Assembly: GCA_019633985.1 (NCBI GenBank)
Contig: JAHQWE010000050.1
Location: 31,482-95,481, forward strand
Direction of reading: 5' to 3'
Length of the DNA: 64,000 nt
Source of the DNA: Acidiferrobacterales bacterium
Lineage (GTDB): Bacteria > Pseudomonadota > Gammaproteobacteria > Arenicellales > Poriferihabitantaceae
A model generated the notes under the pieces. That model was not told the DNA's origin. It worked only from the letters and a program-made list of their open reading frames with translations, and ran no database searches. A program made the position numbers and the translations under genes. This document shows positions 18,339-27,938 of the stretch, one piece after another (position 1 is the first letter of the stretch; each line of letters starts with the position of its first letter).

Positions 18339-20233
18339 CGAGCACTCGTATCGATTTGCTGTCGCACAAAATGCTCAGGAGCAGTTTCCAGCATTGCACT
18401 GCTGACATGGGCTGCAACAGAAAATTGTTCAGGCCAGTTTTGCTCATCCTGAGTGTCTGCGAGTTCGTCAAACGCCAAAGGCCTTGCGAGGTCAGCCACC
18501 GGTACTGCCTTGAGTAAACTTTGTGTATACGGGTGGACTGCCTGATCAAAAAGATTTTCGCTTGGCGCAACTTCTACCAGTTTGCCGCGGTACATGACTG
18601 CAACGCGATCAGAAATATAGTCGACCACAGCAAGATTATGCGAGATAAACAGATAGCTTAATCCTAGCTCCTGCTGCAGATCCCGCATCAGGTTTAACAC
18701 CTGAGCCTGAATGGACACATCCAGTGCAGAAACAGGCTCATCACAGATCAATAGATCAGGTTGCAAAGCAAGCGCTCGAGCAATACCTATGCGTTGTCGT
18801 TGTCCGCCGCTAAAGCTATGGGGATAGCGTCTCAGATATCTTGGATCAAGACCCACCAGGCGCATCAGTTCTTTGCACATCTCAACCTGGTAATCCTGCC
18901 CTCCCAAATTGTGGATGACCATTGGTTCACGCAAAATATCGAATACCGTCATACTTGGATTCAGTGAACCCACGGGGTCTTGAAACATGTACTGCACTCT
19001 GCATCGGTATTCAAATAGTGCCTCTTCCTCAAGCTCCTCAACTTTCAGTGACTGGCTTCGATCGTGGAACAGGATCGAGCCGCTGTCGGGGCTCATTGCC
19101 CGAGCGACCAGTTTGCCGAGAGTCGATTTGCCACTGCCACTCTCTCCCACAAGACCCAGGCATTCACCGCGTTTGATGGTTAGGCTGACATCATCAACAG
19201 CAACCACAGGTGGAGCGGTTTGGTTTAGCGACCAAGCGCTGGCTCGCGCGCCAAAAGTTTTACGTAGCTGATGAATTTCCAGTATGTTTTTGGATGTACC
19301 CTGGGATGAGGTTGCTTGATTTTTTTGCCTGCGCTGCAGAAATTCCCCAACTTCTGCATGTACTTCGCGCACTGGCGTTAGTCGAGGCTGTTTTCCGACA
19401 TCTATTCGAGGCACTGCCCTGAGTAATGCTCTGGTGTATTCGTGGCCGGGCGCATTAAATATCTGTTCCGCCGAGCCACTCTCCATCACGTCCCCCCGAT
19501 AAACCACAACCACCCTATCGGCAACATTTGCGACAACGCCGAGATCATGGGTAATCATGAGTACCGCCATGTCCATTTTTTTCTGAAGCTCGCGAATCAG
19601 CTTCAAGATCTGCGCCTGAATGGTTACGTCAAGCGCGGTTGTGGGCTCATCGGCAATCAGCAGGGCGGGGTGGCAGATGAGCGCCATCGCAATCATGGCG
19701 CGTTGACGCATGCCGCCAGACAGTTCAAAAGGGTAGGCTTTAAAGGTGCGTTGGGGGTCATGAAAGCCCACTAGCTCCAGCATCTCCAAACAAGTTTTTT
19801 TGCCCTCTTTAGCAGACATCTGGCGGTGGAGATGAAGCGCTTCTGAAACTTGGTCGCCCACGGTATGCAGCGGCGACAGAGACACCATGGGTTCCTGAAA
19901 GATCATGGAGATATTGCCACCTCGATGCCCCCGCATTTCGGCGCCATCCGGATGTAAAGCTAGCAGGTCGATTTGTTCTCCCGGCCTTTCCGAGAAAAGG
20001 ATTCTGCCGTTAAAGGGGTCTGCGATATCGGGCAAAATACCCATAATCGTTCTGGCAATCACCGATTTGCCAGAACCTGACTCTCCTACCAAAGCAACTG
20101 TCTCTCCTCGATCAATATCGAACGATACTCCGCGAATGATATCTACCAGGCTGTCGTGAATCCGAAACTGTACGCGAAGGTTTTGAACAGATAGGAGGGG
20201 CGTGTCAACTTTTGATGGTGTTGCGCTGTTCAT
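18335..20233 (-). CDS. Double-ATPase subunit of a peptide-type ABC importer (YejF-like)
   Basis: A fused protein of 632 residues with two complete nucleotide-binding domains. The first has Walker A GESGSGKS (50-57), signature LSGGMRQR and Walker B with DEPTTALD. The second has GESGSGKSTLG near 361-371, FSGGQRQRIGIARA and DEPVSALD. Each ends in the oligopeptide/dipeptide-type extension (HEYTRALLRAVP and HPYTQSLLKAVP). It replaces the separate D and F ATPases of Opp/Dpp systems, as in YejABEF. All catalytic motifs are intact. It starts 12 bases after the oxygenase gene and overlaps the binding-protein gene by four bases. Confidence 0.93.
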   Translation of the reverse strand: MNSATPSKVDTPLLSVQNLRVQFRIHDSLVDIIRGVSFDIDRGETVALVGESGSGKSVIARTIMGILPDIADPFNGRILFSERPGEQIDLLALHPDGAEMRGHRGGNISMIFQEPMVSLSPLHTVGDQVSEALHLHRQMSAKEGKKTCLEMLELVGFHDPQRTFKAYPFELSGGMRQRAMIAMALICHPALLIADEPTTALDVTIQAQILKLIRELQKKMDMAVLMITHDLGVVANVADRVVVVYRGDVMESGSAEQIFNAPGHEYTRALLRAVPRIDVGKQPRLTPVREVHAEVGEFLQRRQKNQATSSQGTSKNILEIHQLRKTFGARASAWSLNQTAPPVVAVDDVSLTIKRGECLGLVGESGSGKSTLGKLVARAMSPDSGSILFHDRSQSLKVEELEEEALFEYRCRVQYMFQDPVGSLNPSMTVFDILREPMVIHNLGGQDYQVEMCKELMRLVGLDPRYLRRYPHSFSGGQRQRIGIARALALQPDLLICDEPVSALDVSIQAQVLNLMRDLQQELGLSYLFISHNLAVVDYISDRVAVMYRGKLVEVAPSENLFDQAVHPYTQSLLKAVPVADLARPLAFDELADTQDEQNWPEQFSVAAHVSSAMLETAPEHFVRQQIDTSAR

Positions 20234-20245
20234 CCTTTTCTACCC

Positions 20246-20938
20246 CTAAGTATTGGAGTAGTTGTACCTCAGCTCTTCATCGCCGTTCACCTGGGCATGA
20301 AAAGACACAATGATGCGATCTTTCTCACCATTGTATGGAAATACCATGTGTTTGAGATGGGAGGGAAACACAACTAGCTTTCCATCTTCAGGATATGAAT
20401 CGAAAGTATGGCTCTGCAAATAAAAATTGCCTAAATCTCCGTGTCCACCGGCTTGATATTCCATATGTGGGCCGTAGAAGCGAGTAATGCCATTGGGTTG
20501 ACCATTGTTTCCGAGATCATTTGGACCGGTACTACTGTTGCCAGATTGTACATAGTACACCCCCGACCAGGAGCAGTTACCATGGACGTGGGTCTCATGA
20601 AATGCATAGTGATTGCTGACCTGAAACCAGAGTCCGGTAATGTGAATATTGATCGACTGCCCCTTACTCCAGAAGGTACCATTTGTTTCCGCGGCCACTT
20701 CGTAGACGTTATCCATAATGAATTGATTCAACGCCTGCATTGCCGGGTTGCTGGTGTTCACCGAAAAATTATCCGGGCTGGCATACACCTTCGATTCAAT
20801 ACCACCATGTTGCTTTCGATAGGTGTCAAAGTAGCGAATCAATTCTGGATTCACTTGCTGATATTTACCGAATTTGCGACTGAGGATAGTGACTGGCCAG
20901 AGTTGCAGGAGGTGATTTTTATTGGATTTAGTTTTCAC
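20246..20938 (-). CDS. Putative 2-oxoglutarate/Fe(II) oxygenase-like protein (TIGR02466-type)
   Basis: A 230-residue cytoplasmic protein with the double-stranded beta-helix metal pattern. HETHVHGNCSWSGVYYV supplies an HxH pair (H117, H119), KLVVFPSHLKHMVFP supplies the distal His (H197), and an Arg (R208, in EKDRIIVSFHAQ) is placed to bind 2-oxoglutarate. The family is named from remembered motifs; most members are uncharacterised and HxH replaces the usual HxD. The start is a GTG at 20938 with no strong ribosome-binding site. It lies 12 bases upstream of the ABC ATPase and so probably opens that operon. Hydroxylation of a peptide or sugar intermediate is a guess. Confidence 0.72.
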   Translation of the reverse strand: MKTKSNKNHLLQLWPVTILSRKFGKYQQVNPELIRYFDTYRKQHGGIESKVYASPDNFSVNTSNPAMQALNQFIMDNVYEVAAETNGTFWSKGQSINIHITGLWFQVSNHYAFHETHVHGNCSWSGVYYVQSGNSSTGPNDLGNNGQPNGITRFYGPHMEYQAGGHGDLGNFYLQSHTFDSYPEDGKLVVFPSHLKHMVFPYNGEKDRIIVSFHAQVNGDEELRYNYSNT

Positions 20939-21025
20939 CGGAAATACGCGAGATAACGATTAGCGAACTCACGTGATTGTAAAGCAAATCGCAGGTTCAA
21001 TTTCGACAAGTTCTCAGTTTAGAAA

Positions 21026-22408
21026 TTACTGACGATTAATGAACTTCTGCAATTCGCCGAGGTCGTTGGCTAGATCGAAAGCACGTTCTTCACCGTCCAT
21101 TATGTGCTTCACTCTGTCGGGCATTTCTACTGAAACACCGCAGCTCTGTGAGACCGCTTGTGCAAATTTGGCCGCGTGTGCGGTTCCCAGCACAACCGTT
21201 GGGGTTCCCGTTTCAGCATGTCGCCTTGCCGCTGCAACCCCAATCACCGAGTGGGGATCCATCACTTCACCACAGGATTGGTATACGCGTTGAATCTCCT
21301 TCTCGGTTTCCCGATCATCCAATCGGTGGGCTGCGAACAATTGCAGCGCATTTTGCAGTTCGCTAGAGGCGATACTGAATTCGCCTTTTTCAGCAAACGT
21401 TTCCATCATCGCTCGAATTCTATCCGCATCCCGGCCCATCAACTCAAACAGGTAGCGTTCAAAGTTGCTGGAAATCTGGATATCCATGCTGGGAGATAGT
21501 GTGGACTTAACACCAAGCTGTTGCATTTTTCCGCTATCGAAAAAACGTGTCAGAATATCGTTGCTGTTGGACCCGATAATGAGCTTTTCAATTGGCAGCC
21601 CCATTTTTTTAGCAACATATCCGGCTAGTACGTTACCAAAGTTGCCGGTAGGTACCGAAAAATTTACCGCCCGGTCCGGCGCACCAAGCTCCAGTGCAGC
21701 GCGGAAATAGTAGACAACCTGAGCGGCGATTCGTGACCAGTTAATGGAGTTGACTGCCGATAAATTATGTTTCTCGCGAAAGGGTGCATCATTGAACATG
21801 GCTTTGACCAAATTCTGACAGTCATCGAATGTGCCTTGAATAGCCAAGTTATGGATATTGTCTTCCAGCACCGTTGTCATCTGACGCCTTTGCACTTCGG
21901 AGACTTTCCCTTTCGGGTGCAGCATGTAAAGTTCTACCGCATCCAATCCTCGTATTGCCTCAATCGCAGCGGAGCCGGTATCTCCGGATGTCGCGCCCAC
22001 AATAGTGCAGGTTTCGCCTCGCTCGGTCAGCAATTGATTAAACAATTGCCCAAGATACTGAAGAGCAAAATCCTTAAATGCGAGGGTCGGACCATGAAAC
22101 AGTTCCATAACGTAGAGCGCGCTATCAAGTTGTTTCAGCGGTGCAATCGCCGCGTGGCCAAAATTTTGATAAGCCCTGGAAGTTAATTTCGCTAATGTGG
22201 ATTTGGACACATCCTCACCACTGAAGAGCGAAAGGATTTCAGTTGCCAAATCAGCATAATCGAGCGAGCGCCAGTTGCGCATTTGCTCATTTGAGACACT
22301 TGGCCAGTGGGATGGGAGATAGAGTCCGCCGTCGTTTGCGAGGCCGGCGAGTGTGACGTCTGCGTAGCCAAGTGTCGGGGCTCTGCCCCGTGTGCTGATG
22401 TATTGCAA
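21026..22408 (-). CDS. thrC: Threonine synthase
   Basis: Converts O-phosphohomoserine to threonine with pyridoxal phosphate. The 460 residues follow the gammaproteobacterial long type. MQYISTRGRAPTLGYADV opens the protein, FHGPTLAFKDFALQYLG (105-120) holds the PLP lysine K112, and GATSGDTGSAAIE and SVPTGNFGNVLAGYVAKKMG are the phosphate-binding loops. The start is a TTG (22408-22406), chosen because the N-terminus then matches Pseudomonas ThrC exactly in register. Homoserine dehydrogenase, the usual neighbour, is not next to it. Confidence 0.96.
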   Translation of the reverse strand: MQYISTRGRAPTLGYADVTLAGLANDGGLYLPSHWPSVSNEQMRNWRSLDYADLATEILSLFSGEDVSKSTLAKLTSRAYQNFGHAAIAPLKQLDSALYVMELFHGPTLAFKDFALQYLGQLFNQLLTERGETCTIVGATSGDTGSAAIEAIRGLDAVELYMLHPKGKVSEVQRRQMTTVLEDNIHNLAIQGTFDDCQNLVKAMFNDAPFREKHNLSAVNSINWSRIAAQVVYYFRAALELGAPDRAVNFSVPTGNFGNVLAGYVAKKMGLPIEKLIIGSNSNDILTRFFDSGKMQQLGVKSTLSPSMDIQISSNFERYLFELMGRDADRIRAMMETFAEKGEFSIASSELQNALQLFAAHRLDDRETEKEIQRVYQSCGEVMDPHSVIGVAAARRHAETGTPTVVLGTAHAAKFAQAVSQSCGVSVEMPDRVKHIMDGEERAFDLANDLGELQKFINRQ

Positions 22409-22529
22409 GGTTTTCGGTCAGGGATAAAAACAGCCGGAGTTTATCATCGCCGGTTGTGATCAGAATATCTGACCGGCCATTCTAGGCATAAAAGCATCAA
22501 AGCAACGCGCTTCCTAATCTGATTTTAGA

Positions 22530-24077
22530 TTAACGAATTTCATTGGATTCGAAAATTCCGGGCAGCTGTTGCAAGGCCATTTTCCCTAGCGGAGTTCTCG
22601 GCAGTTCATCTACAAGCGCAAACCGCGTAATCTGGTTATGTTTTGAAACCAGTTGGTTGAATGATTTGATTACGCGTTTCGCTTCTGCCACCGGATCATC
22701 CCCCTCAACCGACATAACGCATGCAGGCTTCATATCTACCTCAGTCACCCCGGCCTCTTTCACCATCGGATCTCTCTCCAACAGGGTTTCGAGCTCTTCC
22801 GGGTAAACGTTCTTGCCTGCTTCGGTGACGATCAGTCGCTTCGACCGGCCTGTGAGCGTGACGCGCCCTTTATGATCAATTTTCGCGATATCTCCGGACT
22901 TAAACCAACCATCCTCTAATGCGTTTTGGTTTTGCTCTTCATCTTCATAACCCAGCATGACATTCGGGCCCTTGATCCAAAGCTCGCCATTGCCATTTTC
23001 GTCGGGGTCCACCACCTTCACTTCTACCCCATCAATAGGCCTGCCAACGCTATCGACAGCATCGTCGAATGCCTCCTGGACGCAGCTAAGTGGAGAGGTC
23101 TCAGTGAGTCCATAACCCTGACGCAAAGGTAGGCCAAGGTCGTGATAATACTGACTAATTTTGCCGTCGAGATGCGAGCCCCCAGAAACCCAGATTTTGA
23201 TTTCACCGCCAAACTTTTTGCGAATCGGGCCATTTAGAAGATGGCGTGTACGCTTGGGCAGCGCTTTGATGATTTTACGGTAGACCGATAGCGCCTTACC
23301 CCCCTCGGAAAACTTCTTTTCCAGGCCGAGCATAATGTTACGAAACAGTCGCGGTACCGCGATGACCACGGTAATTTTTTCTTCTTCCAGCGCGCTCAAA
23401 ATTTCGTTTGCTGCCAACACTTTGGGAGAGACCAGTCGCGCCCCTAAATAATAGGGCAGAGTTACATTGCCGGTGATTCCCATGCAATGGGAAAACGGCA
23501 GAAGAGAGAGAAAACGATCGTTCCGATCGAATGATTCAAGCTTCACTGCGGCGAAAATGTTTGAAGCCAGATTGTTATGAGAAAGCCGTGCGACCTTTGG
23601 GTTGCCTGTGCTGCCAGAAGTGTAGATTCTGACTGCCACTGCCTCCCCATCCTCTGCCGCCGGCGTGGCGAGTTCCGCTTCGATCTTTGCTGGGTCATTT
23701 TGCAGAGAAATCGGGATGCGATGCGCATGTTCCAGTTCAGAGTCATAGGTCAGCATAACGTCCGGATTGATCGCATCAATTTGTGCGGCAATCTCGTGGT
23801 CACTATTGCCAATATGTATCGGAGCCACCATTGCGCCGACACGAAACGCCGCGAAGGCCGCGATTGTCCATTCTGGCCCGTTGGGTGCTGTGATTCCTAC
23901 AGTTTTTCCCGGAGCAATCCCCGCTTCTCTCAAATCTTGTGCAGTGCACAGCACAGCGTCAATGATTTGCTGATAGGTGATTTCCCTCTTGCCGCTACGT
24001 TGACGACATACCCACGCCAGTCTGCTGGCGTTCTCGCGCATGGATGGTTCGACCAGCGCCCACAGATTATGAGACAC
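22530..24077 (-). CDS. AMP-forming acyl-CoA synthetase / ligase
   Basis: A 515-residue ANL-superfamily enzyme that activates a carboxylic acid as an acyl-adenylate and then (in most relatives) a CoA thioester. Visible motifs: the P-loop YTSGSTGNPKVARLSH (152-167), GYGLTETSPLS (A5), DGWFKSGDIAKID, GRSKRLIVTEAGKNVYPEE (A8 hinge), and the C-terminal catalytic Lys in PRTPLGKM (about 499). No membrane segment is seen. Start GTG at 24077 with GAGGAA six bases before. The substrate, probably a fatty or aromatic acid, cannot be read. No functional partner lies nearby. Confidence 0.88.
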   Translation of the reverse strand: MSHNLWALVEPSMRENASRLAWVCRQRSGKREITYQQIIDAVLCTAQDLREAGIAPGKTVGITAPNGPEWTIAAFAAFRVGAMVAPIHIGNSDHEIAAQIDAINPDVMLTYDSELEHAHRIPISLQNDPAKIEAELATPAAEDGEAVAVRIYTSGSTGNPKVARLSHNNLASNIFAAVKLESFDRNDRFLSLLPFSHCMGITGNVTLPYYLGARLVSPKVLAANEILSALEEEKITVVIAVPRLFRNIMLGLEKKFSEGGKALSVYRKIIKALPKRTRHLLNGPIRKKFGGEIKIWVSGGSHLDGKISQYYHDLGLPLRQGYGLTETSPLSCVQEAFDDAVDSVGRPIDGVEVKVVDPDENGNGELWIKGPNVMLGYEDEEQNQNALEDGWFKSGDIAKIDHKGRVTLTGRSKRLIVTEAGKNVYPEELETLLERDPMVKEAGVTEVDMKPACVMSVEGDDPVAEAKRVIKSFNQLVSKHNQITRFALVDELPRTPLGKMALQQLPGIFESNEIR

Positions 24078-24302
24078 GTCTATTCCTCTAGTGTTGTGTT
24101 TAGCTCGCTTTACGAAACTGATTCACAAAGCTGCCAAATCATCTAATTGGTAAAAAAGCGATGTGAAATTCAATCAATCACACTTTTTTCTTCATGGCTG
24201 TGTCCATCTGAAAGGTCCCCCTTGGGAGAATTGCCGTTCGCTCTCCCCGACAGATCACAGATATTTTTAGCAATTAAGCCATAATCAGCGTGCGTGAGCA
24301 AT

Positions 24303-24851
24303 TCACCGGGCGAGAAACCAGGCGCAAACGACTCCTCCAACTGCGCCAAAAAGGTGGCCGTCCCAGGAAATGCCGCTTTGCCCGGGAAGAATGCCGAAAA
24401 AAAGGGTTCCACCATAACTAAATCCAACGAACAGACCCACTAATATCGCCAACGGTCGTTTTTCGAAAAATCCGCTGGCAATCAAGAAGCCGATAAGCGC
24501 AAATACTAGGCCGCTAGCGCCAATAACAGGGACAGAACGACCGAAAGCCCAGAGTAGTGCGCCGGAGGCCAGAATTAGGAAGGTCACGGTTCTGGCACTG
24601 TTTGCCCGAGACCCCGCTAGCAGGGCTAGTAAAGTGATCAGAGGAACCGAATTCGCCATGATATGGCTGAGGTCTTTGTGCAGGAAGGGTGAAAACAGGA
24701 TTCCAGGTAGACCACTAAGCTGACGTGGAAAGAGTGCAAACCGTTCCAGAGGCAGAAAACGGTCGAGGATAAATACAACCCAGATCACCGCAACGAAAAC
24801 CGCGATGCCAATGAATTCGCGTTTCAGCGAGGTGAAAAAGGATTCTTTCAT
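24303..24851 (-). CDS. Rhomboid-family intramembrane serine protease
   Basis: A compact 182-residue polytopic protein with the rhomboid catalytic layout: HIMANS gives H63 and N67 in the second membrane segment, GASG (111-114) gives the nucleophile S113, and GHLFGAVGG gives the catalytic H166 in the last segment. About six membrane segments fit the minimal bacterial core. Its ATG overlaps the rluD stop as ATGA, so it is cotranslated with rluD. Substrates unknown. Confidence 0.88.
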   Translation of the reverse strand: MKESFFTSLKREFIGIAVFVAVIWVVFILDRFLPLERFALFPRQLSGLPGILFSPFLHKDLSHIMANSVPLITLLALLAGSRANSARTVTFLILASGALLWAFGRSVPVIGASGLVFALIGFLIASGFFEKRPLAILVGLFVGFSYGGTLFFGILPGQSGISWDGHLFGAVGGVVCAWFLAR

Positions 24852-25822
24852 CTGCTAGTTCCGCTATGCGATTGATGATCCGCTGCCAGATTAGTTAGAA
24901 GCTGGCGCATATCCATTGGTAGATCTGTCTCCCAAGAAACGATTTGTTCCGATTTAGGATGGATGAATTCGAGCCGTTTTGCATGCAGCGCTTGCCGTGA
25001 AAACTCTTGAAGCGACCGGACAAGTCCTTCAGAAGCAGCGGGCGGCAGCTTTACCCGGCTGCCGTAAACAGCGTCGCCCACTAATGGATAACCTCTCCAG
25101 CTCAGGTGTACGCGGATCTGATGCGTCCTCCCCGTTTCCAGAGCGGCTTCTATCAGCGCATGCGTGCGAAACTTCTGTTCGATTCTGGTATGAGTAATTG
25201 CTTCTTTACCGCGGTGAGTTACGGCCATTTTCAGTCTATCCTGGGGATGCCGGCCGATAGGTTGATCAATGGTTTCACCTGTCACGGGCACGCCATTGAC
25301 GACTGCCAGATATCGTCGGCTTACGGTGCGTTCTTTCAGTTGTTCAACCAGGTGCTGGCGCGCCTGTTCGGTGCGCGCGACAACCATCAGGCCCGAAGTC
25401 AGCTTGTCGAGCCGATGTACAATCCCGGCCCTCGGCAGCGTCCGCAGATTGTCATCAATAAAGAGCAGCCCATTTAGTAATGTGTGATCTGGATTGCCGG
25501 CGCCAGGATGCACCACCAGCCCGGCGGGTTTGTCGATCACGAGAATATCGTGATCCTGATACATCACGTCGAACTTTGCCTCCTGTGCGACCCAGTCCGC
25601 CTCCTCAACAGGGGGGATTTCCAGCGAAAGACTGGTCGAACCCCGTATTTTTTCACTGGCTTTCACATTCTTACCCTGACTGGTCACGCGACCGGATTTC
25701 AGCCATTTTTGGATATGCGCTCTGGAATATTCAGGAAGGAGTTCCGCCAGAGTTTTGTCTATCCGCATTCCTTCGTAGTCGATTGGGACATCGAGAGTGA
25801 GGAGTCCTGGGGCGTACGGCAT
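24848..25822 (-). CDS. rluD: 23S rRNA pseudouridine synthase D (1911/1915/1917)
   Basis: Makes three pseudouridines in helix 69 of 23S rRNA. The 324-residue protein has an N-terminal S4 RNA-binding domain (about 18-70) and the RluA-type catalytic domain with HRLDKLTSG. The catalytic Asp is D139, the same number as in E. coli RluD. It is divergent from bamD, as in E. coli, with 177 bases between them, and overlaps the rhomboid gene downstream by four bases. Confidence 0.95.
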   Translation of the reverse strand: MPYAPGLLTLDVPIDYEGMRIDKTLAELLPEYSRAHIQKWLKSGRVTSQGKNVKASEKIRGSTSLSLEIPPVEEADWVAQEAKFDVMYQDHDILVIDKPAGLVVHPGAGNPDHTLLNGLLFIDDNLRTLPRAGIVHRLDKLTSGLMVVARTEQARQHLVEQLKERTVSRRYLAVVNGVPVTGETIDQPIGRHPQDRLKMAVTHRGKEAITHTRIEQKFRTHALIEAALETGRTHQIRVHLSWRGYPLVGDAVYGSRVKLPPAASEGLVRSLQEFSRQALHAKRLEFIHPKSEQIVSWETDLPMDMRQLLTNLAADHQSHSGTSR

Positions 25823-25999
25823 CGTAGGGGCTATTTTCTCTGGGTTTGGGTTGAACTGGGTTCAGACTATGGCACAATAAACTGTCTTTGGGATTCGGTC
25901 GCGGCGGACGGAGTTTACCGATAAACGCCACCTTTTTCCGTGATTCCCCATTGATTTGCGATCTGATTCCACACTTTCACGACTCCCATCCAATCCAGC

Positions 26000-26908
26000 A
26001 TGATCCAGACTCTGTCTCGATATCCCTCGCACGCTAAACATCGCGGAATTTACTATGTAATCATAGTTTTTTTTCTTTCCTTCTCGCTCACTGGCTGCGG
26101 TATGTTCAAGAAAGATGCGGTCGATGAAAACGCCACTGTCGAGGAACTCTACGCCATCGCGAAGGAAAGCATGTCCAAGCGAAACTGGACTACAGCGGTA
26201 AGCCAACTACGTGCACTGGAAGCAAAGTACCCCTACGGTGTTTACGCCGAGCAGGCGCAGCTTGATACCGTTTATGCCTACTACAGAAACAACGAGCCAG
26301 GGCTGGCAATTGCCGCTGCCGATCGTTTTATTAAATTGTATCCAACCCACCAGTCGGTGGACTATGCCTATTATTTGAAGGGGCTGGCGTCGTTTGAAGA
26401 AGACAAAAGCACTACGGGATTGTTACTCGGCAAAGATGACCTGAGCGATCGAGACCCGGTACTTACCCGGAATGCGCTGAACGCCTTTAAGGATGTTTAC
26501 ACGCTTTTTCCTGACAGCAAGTACGCACCCAGTGCGCGGGAGAGAGTCACGTATCTCACTAATACCCTTGCACGGCATGAGATCTCTATTGCGGCCTACT
26601 ACTATGCGCGAGGAGCGCATGTTGCCGTAGTGAATCGGGCTAAGGGAGTGGTGGAGAATTATCCTGGCACTGCCACAGTTGAACAGGCGTTGGCCTTGCT
26701 AGTAAACAGTTACCAGGCGATGGGACTGGGGGATCTTGCTGAAGATTCTCGACGTGTGCTGGAGTTGAACTTTCCAAATAGTGCTTATCTCGCAGGAGGA
26801 GGTGTTGTGGCGGGTAAACCATTGGATGAAACGGCCAGTGTGAACACGAAGAAAGGCGGTTTCTTCTCCTCGATAAAGAATTTGTTTCGTCGCGGATCGA
26901 CTGGATAG
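26000..26908 (+). CDS. bamD: Outer-membrane assembly lipoprotein BamD
   Basis: Essential BAM-complex lipoprotein. The signal peptide has an extended positive N-region and a lipobox SLTGC with Cys 33. Five TPR-like repeats follow, with the family sequences LRALEAKYPYGVYAEQAQLD, AADRFIKLYPTH, YYLKGLASFEED and RDPVLTRNALNAFKDV. The ATG at 26000 is supported by the signal peptide that follows. A low-complexity basic tail (KKGGFFSSIKNLFRRGSTG) extends past the last TPR. Divergent from rluD. Confidence 0.96.
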   Translation: MIQTLSRYPSHAKHRGIYYVIIVFFLSFSLTGCGMFKKDAVDENATVEELYAIAKESMSKRNWTTAVSQLRALEAKYPYGVYAEQAQLDTVYAYYRNNEPGLAIAAADRFIKLYPTHQSVDYAYYLKGLASFEEDKSTTGLLLGKDDLSDRDPVLTRNALNAFKDVYTLFPDSKYAPSARERVTYLTNTLARHEISIAAYYYARGAHVAVVNRAKGVVENYPGTATVEQALALLVNSYQAMGLGDLAEDSRRVLELNFPNSAYLAGGGVVAGKPLDETASVNTKKGGFFSSIKNLFRRGSTG

Positions 26909-26998
26909 GTTGGATAGTGCCAACAATTCGGTGATCCTCACCGTGATATAGACGAGCGTCACTTCAATCAGACTCAAGGCCCGGCTACCCCAGCCCTT

Positions 26999-27022
26999 GG
27001 AGTGTTCTTGGGAGTGTTCTTG
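26999..27022. repeat. Tandem duplication of a 12-base unit
   Basis: The unit GGAGTGTTCTTG occurs twice in direct, exact succession (26999-27010 and 27011-27022) in the spacer between convergent bamD and purC. No function is evident; it is probably a slippage product. Confidence 0.7.
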
Positions 27023-27038
27023 TTAAAAAACCAGTTAC

Positions 27039-27926
27039 TCAACTCTTGGTGAGCCTAGTTTCGGCTTCAGCGTATTTTGCCGCGGTTTTTTCGACGATTT
27101 CTTCCGGTAGTTCTGGTGGTGGTGGCGTTTTATCCCAGTCTAAAGTTTCCAGATAGTCCCGAAGAAATTGCTTGTCGAAACTGGGTGGGCTGATGCCTGG
27201 TTGATAGGTGTCTGCTGGCCAAAATCTCGACGAATCTGGTGTGAGCACTTCGTCAATAAGATGAAGCTCGCCGTTTTTATCCAAACCAAATTCGAACTTG
27301 GTATCGGCAATGATGATTCCCCGTTGTCGGGCATAGGTCGCGGCTTCTTGATAAATTTGCAAGCTGATAGATTTGACCTTTTCCGCCATCTCTTTGCCCA
27401 CCGTATTGCTCATTTGTTCAAAGCCGATGTTTTCATCGTGATCACCCATTTCTGCCTTGGTCGCGGGGGTGAAAATCGGTGCCTCCAGCTCAGCTGCCTG
27501 AGGCAATCCTTTGGGAAGATCAATCCCACAAATTTGTCCGGTTGCCTGATAATCCTTCCAGCCGGAACCAATGACATAACCTCTGACCACCGCCTCGATG
27601 GGGAGTGGGCTAAATCGTTTGACCACGGTAGCGCGCTCACCAAGGGTGTTGCGTTGGTCTTGGTCGGGGACAATATCTTCCAATGGCACGTCGGACAGCT
27701 GATTAGGAACCAGATGACTGGTACGTCCGAACCAAAAGTTGGCAACCCGCGTCAATACCTCTCCCTTACCAGGTATCGGCTTCGCCATAATGACATCGAA
27801 GGCCGATAATCGGTCACTGGCAACGATCAGCATGTGTTCGTCATCAATGGCATACACGTCTCGCACTTTCCCGCGATAAATAAGATCCAAATGCGGGAGG
27901 TCAGACTGAAAGAGGGCGCTTGTCAT
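27039..27926 (-). CDS. purC: Phosphoribosylaminoimidazole-succinocarboxamide synthase
   Basis: SAICAR synthase: joins aspartate to CAIR using ATP in purine synthesis. At 295 residues this is the long, yeast Ade1-like form rather than the ~237-residue E. coli form. Visible are [29 protein letters not shown] (17-45, quoted in part), the substrate loop [14 protein letters not shown], and [20 protein letters not shown] near 208-227 (the conserved Asp-rich metal/ATP site). It lies 12 bases downstream of parC and is probably cotranscribed with it. Confidence 0.95.
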   Translation of the reverse strand: MTSALFQSDLPHLDLIYRGKVRDVYAIDDEHMLIVASDRLSAFDVIMAKPIPGKGEVLTRVANFWFGRTSHLVPNQLSDVPLEDIVPDQDQRNTLGERATVVKRFSPLPIEAVVRGYVIGSGWKDYQATGQICGIDLPKGLPQAAELEAPIFTPATKAEMGDHDENIGFEQMSNTVGKEMAEKVKSISLQIYQEAATYARQRGIIIADTKFEFGLDKNGELHLIDEVLTPDSSRFWPADTYQPGISPPSFDKQFLRDYLETLDWDKTPPPPELPEEIVEKTAAKYAEAETRLTKS

Positions 27927-27938
27927 AAATATTTTCTT

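Noticed and set aside
24170..24427. 85-residue minus-strand frame downstream of the rhomboid gene
   Set aside because: Mostly overlaps the rhomboid 3' end in another frame, with no recognisable motif.
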